DNA from: Sulfitobacter sp. EhC04
Lineage (GTDB): Bacteria > Pseudomonadota > Alphaproteobacteria > Rhodobacterales > Rhodobacteraceae
Direction: 5' to 3'
NCBI RefSeq assembly: GCF_001650875.1
Contig: NZ_LXYI01000010.1
Span: 1 to 64,000 of the forward strand
Length of the DNA stretch: 64,000 nucleotides
Shown here in pieces: positions 51,905 through 60,243 of this stretch; position 1 is the first letter of the stretch, and each line of letters opens with the position of its first letter. Both the position numbers and the translations under genes were made by a program. Under the pieces are notes generated by a model. It had not been told where the DNA came from. It saw only the letters and a list, made by a program, of their open reading frames with translations, and ran no database searches.

Positions 51905-53607
51905 CCGCCATGACACCGGAAGAGGCCGTGCGCCATGTCGTCGCCACCGAACCCACCTTCGCGGTGGAAGAGGTCGAGATTCGCGGTATTACCTACAAGG
52001 CTTTCAAAAACATCCCGCCGACCGTCCCGGCCCTGATGGCCGCCAGCCGTGCCAAGCAGGGCGACGGCGCGCTCGAATATCTTGCCTACGAGGGTGAAAG
52101 CCTGACCTTCGACCAGTTTTGCACCCATGCGCATCGCGTCGCCCATGCGCTGCGCGACGATCTTGGCGTCCGGCAGGGCGACCGCGTCGCCATTGCCATG
52201 CGCAACTATCCCGAACTGCTGACCGCCATCATGGCAATCTCCTCGCTGGGGGCGACAGTTGTGTTCCTGAACGCCTGGTGGACCACCGAAGAGCTGGACT
52301 ATGCCCTGCGCGACAGCGGCGCGCGGATCGTCTTTGCCGATCAGCAAAGGCTGGAGCGGCTGACACCGATCAAACAGGCGCTTGGTCTGAAAACAATCGG
52401 CTGCCGCGACGGCGACAGGTTGGGCGATCACGGGTATGCCGCGCTGTACGACGCCGCCGCCAGCGACGCGCCCCCTGAGGTCGAGATCGACACCGATGAC
52501 GATTTTGCGGTGATGTATTCTTCGGGCACCACCGGGCATCCCAAAGGGGTGGTCCAGACCCATCGTGGCGCGGTAAACGCGGTGTTCAGTTGGCTGATGC
52601 AATCGGTTGTCGCCCCGCTGGTCACGCCGCCGGAACCCGACGCGCCGGAACCGCCGCGTCCCTCCGTTCTGGTAGTCACACCGCTGTTCCACGTCACCGC
52701 GACGCATCCTGTTTTCCTGCTGTCGATGCCCGCCGGGGCCAAGGTCACGCTGATGTACCGCTGGGACCCGGAAGAAGCCGTGCGCCTGATCCGCGACGGC
52801 AATGTCACCCGCTTTCTCGGCGTGCCGACCCAATCCGCCGAACTGTCCGAGGCCGCCCGCAGGATGGGCGAAACCCTGCCCTCTCTCGACTACATCGGCG
52901 CGGGCGGCGCCAAACGCCCCGCCGCACAGGTCGCCGCCATCGCCGAGACCTTTCCCAACGCTGGCGTTGCCACCGGCTGGGGCATGACCGAAACTCAGGC
53001 ACTGGGGATCGGCATGATCGGCGACGACTACAAAGCCCGGCCCGACTGCGCGGGCAAGCTGCACCCGCCGGTGCAAGAGCTGCGCTTTGTCGATGATGCG
53101 GGCAAGGACGTGCCGCCGGGGACGCTGGGTGAAATCACCGTCAAGAGCCCGGCCAACATGCGCTGTTATCTCAACATGCCGGACGCAACCGCCCAGACCA
53201 TGCAAAACGGCTGGCTGCGCACCGGCGATCTGGGCATGATCGACGCCGACGGCTATGTCACCATCCTCGACCGCAAGAAGAACATCATCATTCGTGGCGG
53301 CGAAAACATCGCCTGTCTCGACGTCGAAGGCGCGCTGCATCGCCTGCCGGAGGTGGTTGAGGCCTGCGCGTTTTCCGTACCAGATGAACGACTGGGCGAA
53401 ATCGTGGGTGCCGTCGTTCAACTGCGCCCCGGCGCGACCCTTGATCGTGACAGCATGGCAGCCGCGCTTGAGGGGCATCTGGCCAAGTTCAAGATCCCCG
53501 CATTGCTGTGGTGTCAGGACACCCCCCTGACCCGTGGTGCCACCGACAAGATTGACCGCCGCGCCCTGCGCACGGCCTGTTTGCAACAAATGGAAGAGAC
53601 TGCATGA
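51901..53607 (+). CDS. Fatty-acyl/aryl-CoA ligase (AMP-binding)
   Basis: A 568-residue adenylate-forming enzyme: P-loop YSSGTTGHPKGVVQTHRG (about 205-222), A5 GWGMTETQALG, A7 LRTGDLGMIDADGYVTILDRKK and A8 GGENIACLDVE, and the A10 Lys in TRGATDKIDRRAL. It activates an acid to its CoA thioester for the following beta-oxidation genes; the chain type is not evident. Start uncertain: 51901 (coupled ATGA), 51895 or 51835 are all in frame. It overlaps the next gene by 4 bp. Confidence 0.88.
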   Translation: MTAMTPEEAVRHVVATEPTFAVEEVEIRGITYKAFKNIPPTVPALMAASRAKQGDGALEYLAYEGESLTFDQFCTHAHRVAHALRDDLGVRQGDRVAIAMRNYPELLTAIMAISSLGATVVFLNAWWTTEELDYALRDSGARIVFADQQRLERLTPIKQALGLKTIGCRDGDRLGDHGYAALYDAAASDAPPEVEIDTDDDFAVMYSSGTTGHPKGVVQTHRGAVNAVFSWLMQSVVAPLVTPPEPDAPEPPRPSVLVVTPLFHVTATHPVFLLSMPAGAKVTLMYRWDPEEAVRLIRDGNVTRFLGVPTQSAELSEAARRMGETLPSLDYIGAGGAKRPAAQVAAIAETFPNAGVATGWGMTETQALGIGMIGDDYKARPDCAGKLHPPVQELRFVDDAGKDVPPGTLGEITVKSPANMRCYLNMPDATAQTMQNGWLRTGDLGMIDADGYVTILDRKKNIIIRGGENIACLDVEGALHRLPEVVEACAFSVPDERLGEIVGAVVQLRPGATLDRDSMAAALEGHLAKFKIPALLWCQDTPLTRGATDKIDRRALRTACLQQMEETA

Positions 53608-54896
53608 CCCATCCGACAGAAGAAGAGATTGGCCAATACATCGCAGCGGCCGGCAAGGCCGCATGGGAGGTTCCCGGCCTGCCCGACGGCATCGCGCACC
53701 GCCCGGTCAAAACCGTGGGCATCATCGGTGCCGGCACCATGGGCGGCGGCATCGCGATGAACTTTGCCACCGCGGGCTATTCGGTGAAGATCGTGGAAAC
53801 CACGCAGGAGGCGCTGGACCGTGGCCTGAAGGTCGTGCGCGGCAACTATCAGCGCAGCGCCGACAAGGGACGCTTTCCCCAGGACGAGGTCGAGGCCCGG
53901 ATGGACCGCTTTGACGGCCGCCTGTCGATTGCCGATCTTGCCGACTGCGACCTGGTGATCGAAGCGGTGTTCGAGGACATGGAACTCAAACGCAAGATCT
54001 TCACCGAGCTGGACCGCGTGATGAAACCGGGTGCCATTCTGGCCACCAATACCTCGGCGCTCGACATCAACGAAATCGCGGGCATGACGAAACGGCCCCA
54101 GGACGTGATCGGGTTGCATTTCTTTTCGCCCGCCAACGTGATGAAACTGCTCGAAATCGTGCGCGCGCACCATACCGCCGATGATGTGGTCGCCACCTGC
54201 ATGGCTTTGGCCCGCGACATCAACAAGATTGCCACGCTGGTCGGCGTCTGCCCCGGCTTTGTCGGTAACCGCATCCTGTTCGCACGCCAGAAACAGGCCA
54301 ACAAACTGGTCTATCAGGGCATCATGCCATGGGATGTTGATGCGGCACTGAACCAGTTTGGTTTCAAGATGGGACCGTTCCAGATGTCCGACCTCGCGGG
54401 TCTCGACATCGGTTGGTCCAAGGGGGCCAAGACGGAAAACCCGATCCGCGACATGCTATGCGAAATGGACCGGCGCGGGCAAAAGACGAATGCGGGTTTC
54501 TATGACTATGACGAGAACCGCAGACCGGTCCCGTCAAAGGTGACTGCCGGGATCATCAAGAACGTCACCGGTGCCGAAGAAACCACGATGGCCACCGATC
54601 AGATCATCGAAATCTGCATCTACCCGATGATCAACGAAGCGGTGAAAATCCTTGAAGAGAACAAGGCCCAGCGCCCAAGCGACATCGACGTGGTCTGGCT
54701 GAACGGCTACGGCTGGCCTGCCGACAAGGGGGGGCCGATGTTCTATGGCGACATGGTCGGCGCGCAGGCGGTGCTGGACCGGATGGAACAACTGGGCGCG
54801 GACGATCCCGCCTTCGCCCCCGCCGACACCCTGCGCAAACTGGCGGCGACAGGCGGCAAATTCACGCAGATCGACACCGGAGGGCTGAAAACATGA
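53604..54896 (+). CDS. 3-hydroxyacyl-CoA dehydrogenase
   Basis: A 430-residue NAD-dependent enzyme: Rossmann motif GIIGAGTMGGGIAMNFATAGY (about 39-59), NTSALDINEIA, and catalytic His in VIGLHFFSPANVMKLLEIV (about 172). Two C-terminal 3HCDH domains follow (GPFQMSDLAGLDIG and YGWPADKGGPMFYGD). It resembles the dehydrogenase half of FadB without the hydratase, which is supplied by the overlapping next gene. Confidence 0.92.
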   Translation: MTHPTEEEIGQYIAAAGKAAWEVPGLPDGIAHRPVKTVGIIGAGTMGGGIAMNFATAGYSVKIVETTQEALDRGLKVVRGNYQRSADKGRFPQDEVEARMDRFDGRLSIADLADCDLVIEAVFEDMELKRKIFTELDRVMKPGAILATNTSALDINEIAGMTKRPQDVIGLHFFSPANVMKLLEIVRAHHTADDVVATCMALARDINKIATLVGVCPGFVGNRILFARQKQANKLVYQGIMPWDVDAALNQFGFKMGPFQMSDLAGLDIGWSKGAKTENPIRDMLCEMDRRGQKTNAGFYDYDENRRPVPSKVTAGIIKNVTGAEETTMATDQIIEICIYPMINEAVKILEENKAQRPSDIDVVWLNGYGWPADKGGPMFYGDMVGAQAVLDRMEQLGADDPAFAPADTLRKLAATGGKFTQIDTGGLKT

Positions 54897-55672
54897 GCTA
54901 CCAATACATCAAGACAGAGACCAAGGGGCATATCCTGGTCGTCACCATGAACCGCCCCGATGTCTACAACGCGGTGAACGAGGACATGCACCACGAAATG
55001 AGCGATTGCTGGGACGCCTTCGCTGCCAATCAGGATCTCTGGGTTGCCGTGCTGACCGGCGCGGGGGACAAGGCGTTCTCCGCCGGGAACGACCTCAAGG
55101 CGACGCAGCAGGGCGGCATTAAGAAGGGCCTGCCCAAGACCGGTTTCGCAGGGCTGTCCTCCCGCTTTGATCTGGAAAAGCCGCTGATCGCCGCAGTGAA
55201 TGGCTTTGCCATGGGCGGAGGCTTCGAAACCGCGCTGTCCTGCGACATCATCCTCGCCTCCGAGAACGCAAAGTTCGCCCTGCCAGAGGTCAAGGTCGGC
55301 TTCTTCGCTTCCGCCTCCGGGGTGCAGCGCCTGTCGCGCTATATCGGACGGCTGGCGGCACAGGAACTGATGCTGACAGGCCGCACCATCGGCGCGCAGG
55401 AGGCTTTGGGCATGGGCTGCGTGAACGAAGTGCTGCCCGCAGCCGACCTGATGGACCGCGCCATGGCCAAGGCCGAAGAACTGTGCAGCGTTTCGCCCTC
55501 CTCCGTGAAGGCAACGAAGCGTATCCTGAATTCGATGGCGGTGGCCGATGGCCTGCCCGAAAGCCTGGCCTACTCTCGCGAGGTTCAGATGGATCTGGCC
55601 CAGACCGAGGATTTCAAGGAAGGCGTGAACGCCTTTGTCGAGAAACGCAAACCCAACTGGGTCAACAAATAA
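54893..55672 (+). CDS. Enoyl-CoA hydratase/isomerase family protein
   Basis: A 259-residue crotonase. The oxyanion-hole segments are AFSAGNDLKATQQGG (about 63-77) and AMGGGFETALSCDIILAS (about 103-120); the Glu of LPEVKVGFFASASGVQRL fits the general acid/base region. Substrate specificity unknown. It starts by ATGA overlap with the dehydrogenase gene. Confidence 0.9.
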   Translation: MSYQYIKTETKGHILVVTMNRPDVYNAVNEDMHHEMSDCWDAFAANQDLWVAVLTGAGDKAFSAGNDLKATQQGGIKKGLPKTGFAGLSSRFDLEKPLIAAVNGFAMGGGFETALSCDIILASENAKFALPEVKVGFFASASGVQRLSRYIGRLAAQELMLTGRTIGAQEALGMGCVNEVLPAADLMDRAMAKAEELCSVSPSSVKATKRILNSMAVADGLPESLAYSREVQMDLAQTEDFKEGVNAFVEKRKPNWVNK

Positions 55673-55755
55673 CGGCCCGCGCAGGGGTCTGAGACACAGG
55701 TTTCCTCAGGAACCCGAAAAACACAAACGGAACAATGCCCAAGGAGGCACAATAG

Positions 55756-57069
55756 ATGAGCGATATGAACCCACCGGAATTGAACAACCTTGAGATGTCA
55801 GAGGGCAACAAGCCCCTGCTGAACGCGGTGATCAAACACATCCGCGAAAACGTGGACCCGATCAGCGAAGAATATCACCGGCTGGGCGACGCGCAGAAGG
55901 ACCGCTGGTCCTATCACCCGCGCCAGTTGGAACTGCTCGAAGGGGCCAAGCAGAAGGCGCGCGACGCGGGCCTGTGGAACTTCTTTCTGCCCAACGCGGA
56001 AACCGGCGAGGGCCTGTCGAACCTCGACTACGCCTATATCGCGGCGGAACTGGGCAAGAACCCCCTCGCCTCGCAGACCCTGAACTGTTCGGCCCCCGAT
56101 ACCGGCAATATGGAAGTGCTGGAACGGGTCGGCACGAAAGAGCAGAAGGAAAAGTGGCTCAAGCCCCTGCTGGCCGGTGAAATCCGTTCGGCGTTCGCGA
56201 TGACAGAACCCGATCGCGCGTCTTCCGACGCCAAGAACATCGCCATGTCCGCCGTGCTGGAAAACGGCGAATGGGTGATGAACGGCGAGAAATACTATAT
56301 CTCCGGCGCGGGCGATCCGCGCTGCAAGATCATGATCGTGATGGTCAAGACATCGCCCGATGCGGAACCCTTCCGCCAGCAGTCGCAAATTCTGGTGCCC
56401 ATCGACACCCCGGGAGTCGAAATCGTGGGGCCGATGCATGTATTCGGCCACGACGACGCACCGCATGGCCATATGCACATCAAGTTCACCGATGTCCGCG
56501 TCCCCGAAAGCAACATGCTCTGGGGCGAAGGCCGCGGTTTCGAGATCAGCCAGGTCCGCCTTGGGCCGGGCCGTATCCACCACTGCATGCGTTCCATCGG
56601 ACAGGCGGAAAAAGCGCTGGACCTGATGATCGAACGCGGCCTGTCGCGCGTCGCCTTCGGCAAGAAGATCATCGACCTGGGCAAGAACATGGAAACCATC
56701 AGCCGCGCCAAGATCGAGATTGAATCGATGCGTCTGCTGGTGCTCAAGGCGGCCAAGGCGATGGACGTTCTGGGCAACAAGGAGGCCCGCATCTGGGTGT
56801 CCATGATCAAGGCCAAGGTGCCCGAGCAGGTCTGCGACATCATAGATCAGGCGATGCAAGTGCATGGCGCCACCGGTATCTCCCAGTGGTCGCCGCTGTC
56901 GGGCATGTACGCGCAGCAACGCACCCTGCGCTATGCCGACGGCCCCGACGAGGTGCACCACCACGTCATCGCGCGCCACGAGGTCAATACCTACAAGGAA
57001 AGCAACGCGCGCCAGGACGCCGCCAAGCAGCACACCGAAAACCGGGGCAGCGCGGGGTTCATGGGATGA
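55756..57069 (+). CDS. Acyl-CoA dehydrogenase
   Basis: A 437-residue FAD enzyme introducing the alpha-beta double bond. Visible: AFAMTEPDRASSDAKNIAMSA (FAD/acyl contact, about 154-174), GPGRIHHCMRSIGQAEKAL, and the C-terminal QVHGATGISQWSPLSGMYAQQRTLRYADGPDEVHH. Length is slightly above the usual 380-400, as in the ACAD10/11-like or FadE17-type group. It overlaps the next SDR gene by 4 bp; AAGGAGG precedes its start. Confidence 0.92.
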   Translation: MSDMNPPELNNLEMSEGNKPLLNAVIKHIRENVDPISEEYHRLGDAQKDRWSYHPRQLELLEGAKQKARDAGLWNFFLPNAETGEGLSNLDYAYIAAELGKNPLASQTLNCSAPDTGNMEVLERVGTKEQKEKWLKPLLAGEIRSAFAMTEPDRASSDAKNIAMSAVLENGEWVMNGEKYYISGAGDPRCKIMIVMVKTSPDAEPFRQQSQILVPIDTPGVEIVGPMHVFGHDDAPHGHMHIKFTDVRVPESNMLWGEGRGFEISQVRLGPGRIHHCMRSIGQAEKALDLMIERGLSRVAFGKKIIDLGKNMETISRAKIEIESMRLLVLKAAKAMDVLGNKEARIWVSMIKAKVPEQVCDIIDQAMQVHGATGISQWSPLSGMYAQQRTLRYADGPDEVHHHVIARHEVNTYKESNARQDAAKQHTENRGSAGFMG

Positions 57070-57836
57070 GCAAACTTTTCGACCTGACCGGAAAAGTGGC
57101 GCTGCTCACCGGCGCATCCAAGGGCATGGGGCTGGCGATGGCCACGGCCCTGGCCGAGCACGGCGCAACCGTGGTGATCTCTGCCCGCAAGCAGGACCAG
57201 CTTGACGCGGCAGCCGAGGGCATCACCGCCCTTGGCAAGGGTCGCGCCCACGGCATCAGCTGCAACGTGGGCCATAAGGACCAGTTGCAGGCGCTGGTCG
57301 ATCAGACCCACGAAAAGGCGGGCAAGATCGACGTGGTGATCGGCAACGCGGGTGTGAACCCCTATTATGGCAAGACATCGGAAATTCCCGACGACGCCTA
57401 TGACAAGACCATGAACGCCAACGTCAAATCCAACCTCTGGCTGGCCCAGATGGTGGCCCCCGACATGATCGAGAAAGGGGCGGGGTCGATGGCCTTCACC
57501 TCTTCCATCGGGGCGTTCAAACCCTCGGTCATGCTGGGCACCTACGGCATGTCCAAGCTGGCGCTGATCGGTCTGTGCCGCAATCTGGCGGCGGAGTTCG
57601 GGCCCAAGGGCCTGCGCTTCAACGCGATCTGTCCGGGTCTGGTAAAGACCGAGTTCGCCCGCGAGCTGTGGGACAATCCCGAGGTCGAGAAACGCATCAA
57701 GGAGGAAATCCCCCTGCGCCGCCTGGGCGAGCCGGAGGATTTCGCGGGCCTCGCCGTCTTCCTCGCCTCCGATGCCAGCCGCTACATGACGGGTCAGGCG
57801 CTGACCGTCTGCGGCGGCTCCAACATGTGGACGTGA
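57066..57836 (+). CDS. SDR family oxidoreductase
   Basis: A 256-residue short-chain dehydrogenase with TGASKGMGLAMA (about 15-26), NAG at about 94, the Ser of AFTSSIGAF and YGMSK at about 161. It is coupled to the acyl-CoA dehydrogenase gene by ATGA. Likely oxidises or reduces a hydroxyacyl intermediate; substrate not evident. Confidence 0.9.
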   Translation: MSKLFDLTGKVALLTGASKGMGLAMATALAEHGATVVISARKQDQLDAAAEGITALGKGRAHGISCNVGHKDQLQALVDQTHEKAGKIDVVIGNAGVNPYYGKTSEIPDDAYDKTMNANVKSNLWLAQMVAPDMIEKGAGSMAFTSSIGAFKPSVMLGTYGMSKLALIGLCRNLAAEFGPKGLRFNAICPGLVKTEFARELWDNPEVEKRIKEEIPLRRLGEPEDFAGLAVFLASDASRYMTGQALTVCGGSNMWT

Positions 57837-57840
57837 CGTC

Positions 57841-58614
57841 ATGGAACTGAAGGACAAGATCATCGTTGTGACCGGCGCCGCCAGCGGGATCGGACGCGCC
57901 ATGTGCATCCGCTACGCCGAAGAGGGCGCAAAACACATCGCCTGCGTGGACCGCGACCTGAAAGGCGCGGAAGAGACCGCCGCCATGGTGGGCGGCACCG
58001 CCCATATGGTGGATGTGTCGGTCAAGGATCAGATCACCGCCATGATCGACAAGGTCGAGGCCGAGGTTGGCCCCATTGACCTGTTCTGCTCAAACGCGGG
58101 CATCTCCGTGGCGGGCGGGGTCGAGGTCGAGGACGACGCCTGGCAACGGATCTGGGAAATCAATGTGATGTCCCATGTCTGGGCCGCACGCCATCTGGTG
58201 CCCCTGATGGCTGCACGGGGGGGCGGCTACCTGCTGAACACCTCCTCCGCCGCCGGGCTGCTCAATCAGGTCGGTTCGGCCCCTTACGGTGTCACCAAAC
58301 ATGCCGCCGTGGGACTGGCCGAATGGCTGGCGCTGACCTATGGCGATCAGGGGATCAAGGTCAGCGTGCTCTGCCCGCAGGCCGTGCGCACGGAAATGAC
58401 ACGCGGGCATGAGGACCATGTGGCGGCCATCGACGGCATGATGGAACCCGCCCCGGTGGCCGAGGCCTGTGTGCAGACAATCCGGGACGAAACCTTTCTT
58501 GTGCTGCCGCACCCGGAAGTGCTGGGCTACATGCGCAAGAAAACTGAAAACTATGACCGCTGGATCGGGGGAATGCGTAAACTGAACCGGCGCTTCGGCG
58601 GGTTCGAGGAGTAA
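57841..58614 (+). CDS. SDR family oxidoreductase
   Basis: A 257-residue second SDR with TGAASGIGRAMCIRY (about 11-25), SNAG at about 84, NTSSAAG and YGVTKHA at about 151. It starts 4 bp after the first SDR. The two proteins are not near-identical, so they probably act on different intermediates. Confidence 0.9.
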   Translation: MELKDKIIVVTGAASGIGRAMCIRYAEEGAKHIACVDRDLKGAEETAAMVGGTAHMVDVSVKDQITAMIDKVEAEVGPIDLFCSNAGISVAGGVEVEDDAWQRIWEINVMSHVWAARHLVPLMAARGGGYLLNTSSAAGLLNQVGSAPYGVTKHAAVGLAEWLALTYGDQGIKVSVLCPQAVRTEMTRGHEDHVAAIDGMMEPAPVAEACVQTIRDETFLVLPHPEVLGYMRKKTENYDRWIGGMRKLNRRFGGFEE

Positions 58615-58618
58615 GCGA

Positions 58619-58987
58619 ATGATCGGATATGCAACCATCGGCGTGGCAGACATGGCCCGCGCCAAGACGTTCTACGGCAACCTTTTCGAGGACAAGGCCA
58701 AGGTGGTGATGGACCAGGGGCGCATCGCCTTTCTGTCGTCGGGGCGCGGCCAGCCGATGTTGGCCATGTGCGAGCCCTACGACGGCGGCCCGCCTGCCCC
58801 GGGCAACGGCACGATGATCGCCTTCACCTGCGAAGACAAGGCCGAGGTGGACGCGATGCACGCCCGCGCACTGGCGCTGGACGCGCCGGACGAGGGCGCA
58901 CCAGGCCAGCGCATCCCCGACCGGTTCTATGGCGCTTACGTGCGGGACCCGGACGGCAACAAGCTGTGCTTCTTCGTGTTTGGATAA
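58619..58987 (+). CDS. Glyoxalase/VOC family protein
   Basis: A 122-residue single VOC domain: MIGYATIGVADMARAKTFYGNLF at the start and YVRDPDGNKLCFFVFG at the end. Proteins of this type range from glyoxalase to epimerase to binding protein. The classic His of the first strand reads Tyr or Thr here, so metal binding may be reduced. It closes the island 4 bp after the SDR. Confidence 0.82.
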   Translation: MIGYATIGVADMARAKTFYGNLFEDKAKVVMDQGRIAFLSSGRGQPMLAMCEPYDGGPPAPGNGTMIAFTCEDKAEVDAMHARALALDAPDEGAPGQRIPDRFYGAYVRDPDGNKLCFFVFG

Positions 58988-59361
58988 ATTCTTTCGTCCT
59001 GCCGGCTAGTCACCCGAATCTGAAGTTCGTTACGTTGATTATTTAGCCCCCGGATCGCTTGCGATCCGGTTCGCGCCCGACCCCGCCCCCCAGGGCGGGC
59101 GCGAATTACTCTGACGTTTAAAAGTGTTGTAATCTTTTGCCATACCCGGAGCACTAGCCAAGCATCACCGCGCCCACCCTCGGGGCCGGGCGCGAACCTC
59201 CGTCGCGCATGCGTCTCAATGTTGCGAATTTCGATTCCGGCTGACTAAGGTCGGGACCCATTAATCCTGCACCGTCAGCCATGGAGGACGACGAGGAAAA
59301 TCCTCTTTCAGCGCGGAACCAATGGCCCAGCTATTGCGCTTTGTGCCGCACAATTCTGACG
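58988..59361. other. 374-bp convergent spacer with GC hairpins
   Basis: No gene seen. Hairpins: CGGATCGC-TT-GCGATCCG (59051-59068) and TTCGCGCCCG / CGGGCGCGAA (59070-59079 and 59096-59105). The GGGCGCGAA sequence returns near 59188. The plus and minus operons converge here, so these probably help transcription end. Confidence 0.55.
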
Positions 59362-60231
59362 TTACCCGCGCCCTTTCAACGGCCGCATCAACCCTTCCTG
59401 CGTCACCGAAGCAGCCAACTGGCCGTTCTGGTTGTAGATCAGCCCCCGGTTGAACCCGCGTCCCCCCCCCGTCCAGGGGGCATCCAGATCGTAGAGATGC
59501 CAGTCGGAAAAATCTATCGGCGCGTGGAACCACATCGCGTGGTCCAGGCTGGCGGTCATCACCTTGCCCTGGAACCAGGTCAGCCCGTGGGGCCGCAGCG
59601 ACGAGCCGAGCAGGTTCATGTCCGAGGCATAGGCCAACAGGCAATGCTGCATCTGCGGCCCCTGCCCCTTGGCCGCCTCCATCCGGAACCACAGTTGGTT
59701 TCGGTCATCCACAGGACCAGGCGCAAACAGGTCGCGCGGCTCGATCTCGCGGATCTCGATGGGGCGCTCGCGCAGGAAATCTTCGCGGTACTTCTCCGGG
59801 ATACGCGCCACATTGGCTTCGCGCAGGGCGGGCCGGTCCGGCCAGTTTTCGGGTGGTTGCGCGTCGGGCATGGGGTGCTGATATTCCCACCCCTCCTCCG
59901 CAATATGGAACGATGCCGACAGGTTGAAGATCTGCTTGCCATGCTGGATCGCAACCACCCGCCGGGTGGTGAAACTGCCCCCGTCACGGGCGCGGTCGAC
60001 CTGGTAGATCACCGGAATGGCCGGATCGCCCGGCCGGATGAAATAGGCATGCAGGGAATGGCACAGCCGGTCCTCTACCGTGCGGTAGGCCGCCATCAGC
60101 GCCTGGGCAATCACATGCCCGCCAAAGATGCGCGTCGTTGTCTCGCCGCCCGATCCGACCCCCCGGAACAGGTCCACTTCAAGCTGTTCGATGTCCAGCA
60201 GGTCGAGCAATTCTTCAGCGACGGCAGTCAT
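59362..60231 (-). CDS. tesB: Acyl-CoA thioesterase II (TesB)
   Basis: A 289-residue double-hotdog thioesterase. N-terminal LFRGVGSGGETTTRIFGGHVIAQALMAAYRTV and RDGGSFTTRRVVAIQHGKQIFNLSASF are typical; the C-terminal hotdog has SLDHAMWFHAPIDFSDWHLYD with the catalytic Asp. It hydrolyses medium and long acyl-CoAs. It lies 12 bp after the acetoacetyl-CoA synthetase stop. Confidence 0.92.
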   Translation of the reverse strand: MTAVAEELLDLLDIEQLEVDLFRGVGSGGETTTRIFGGHVIAQALMAAYRTVEDRLCHSLHAYFIRPGDPAIPVIYQVDRARDGGSFTTRRVVAIQHGKQIFNLSASFHIAEEGWEYQHPMPDAQPPENWPDRPALREANVARIPEKYREDFLRERPIEIREIEPRDLFAPGPVDDRNQLWFRMEAAKGQGPQMQHCLLAYASDMNLLGSSLRPHGLTWFQGKVMTASLDHAMWFHAPIDFSDWHLYDLDAPWTGGGRGFNRGLIYNQNGQLAASVTQEGLMRPLKGRG

Positions 60232-60243
60232 GTGACGGCTTTC

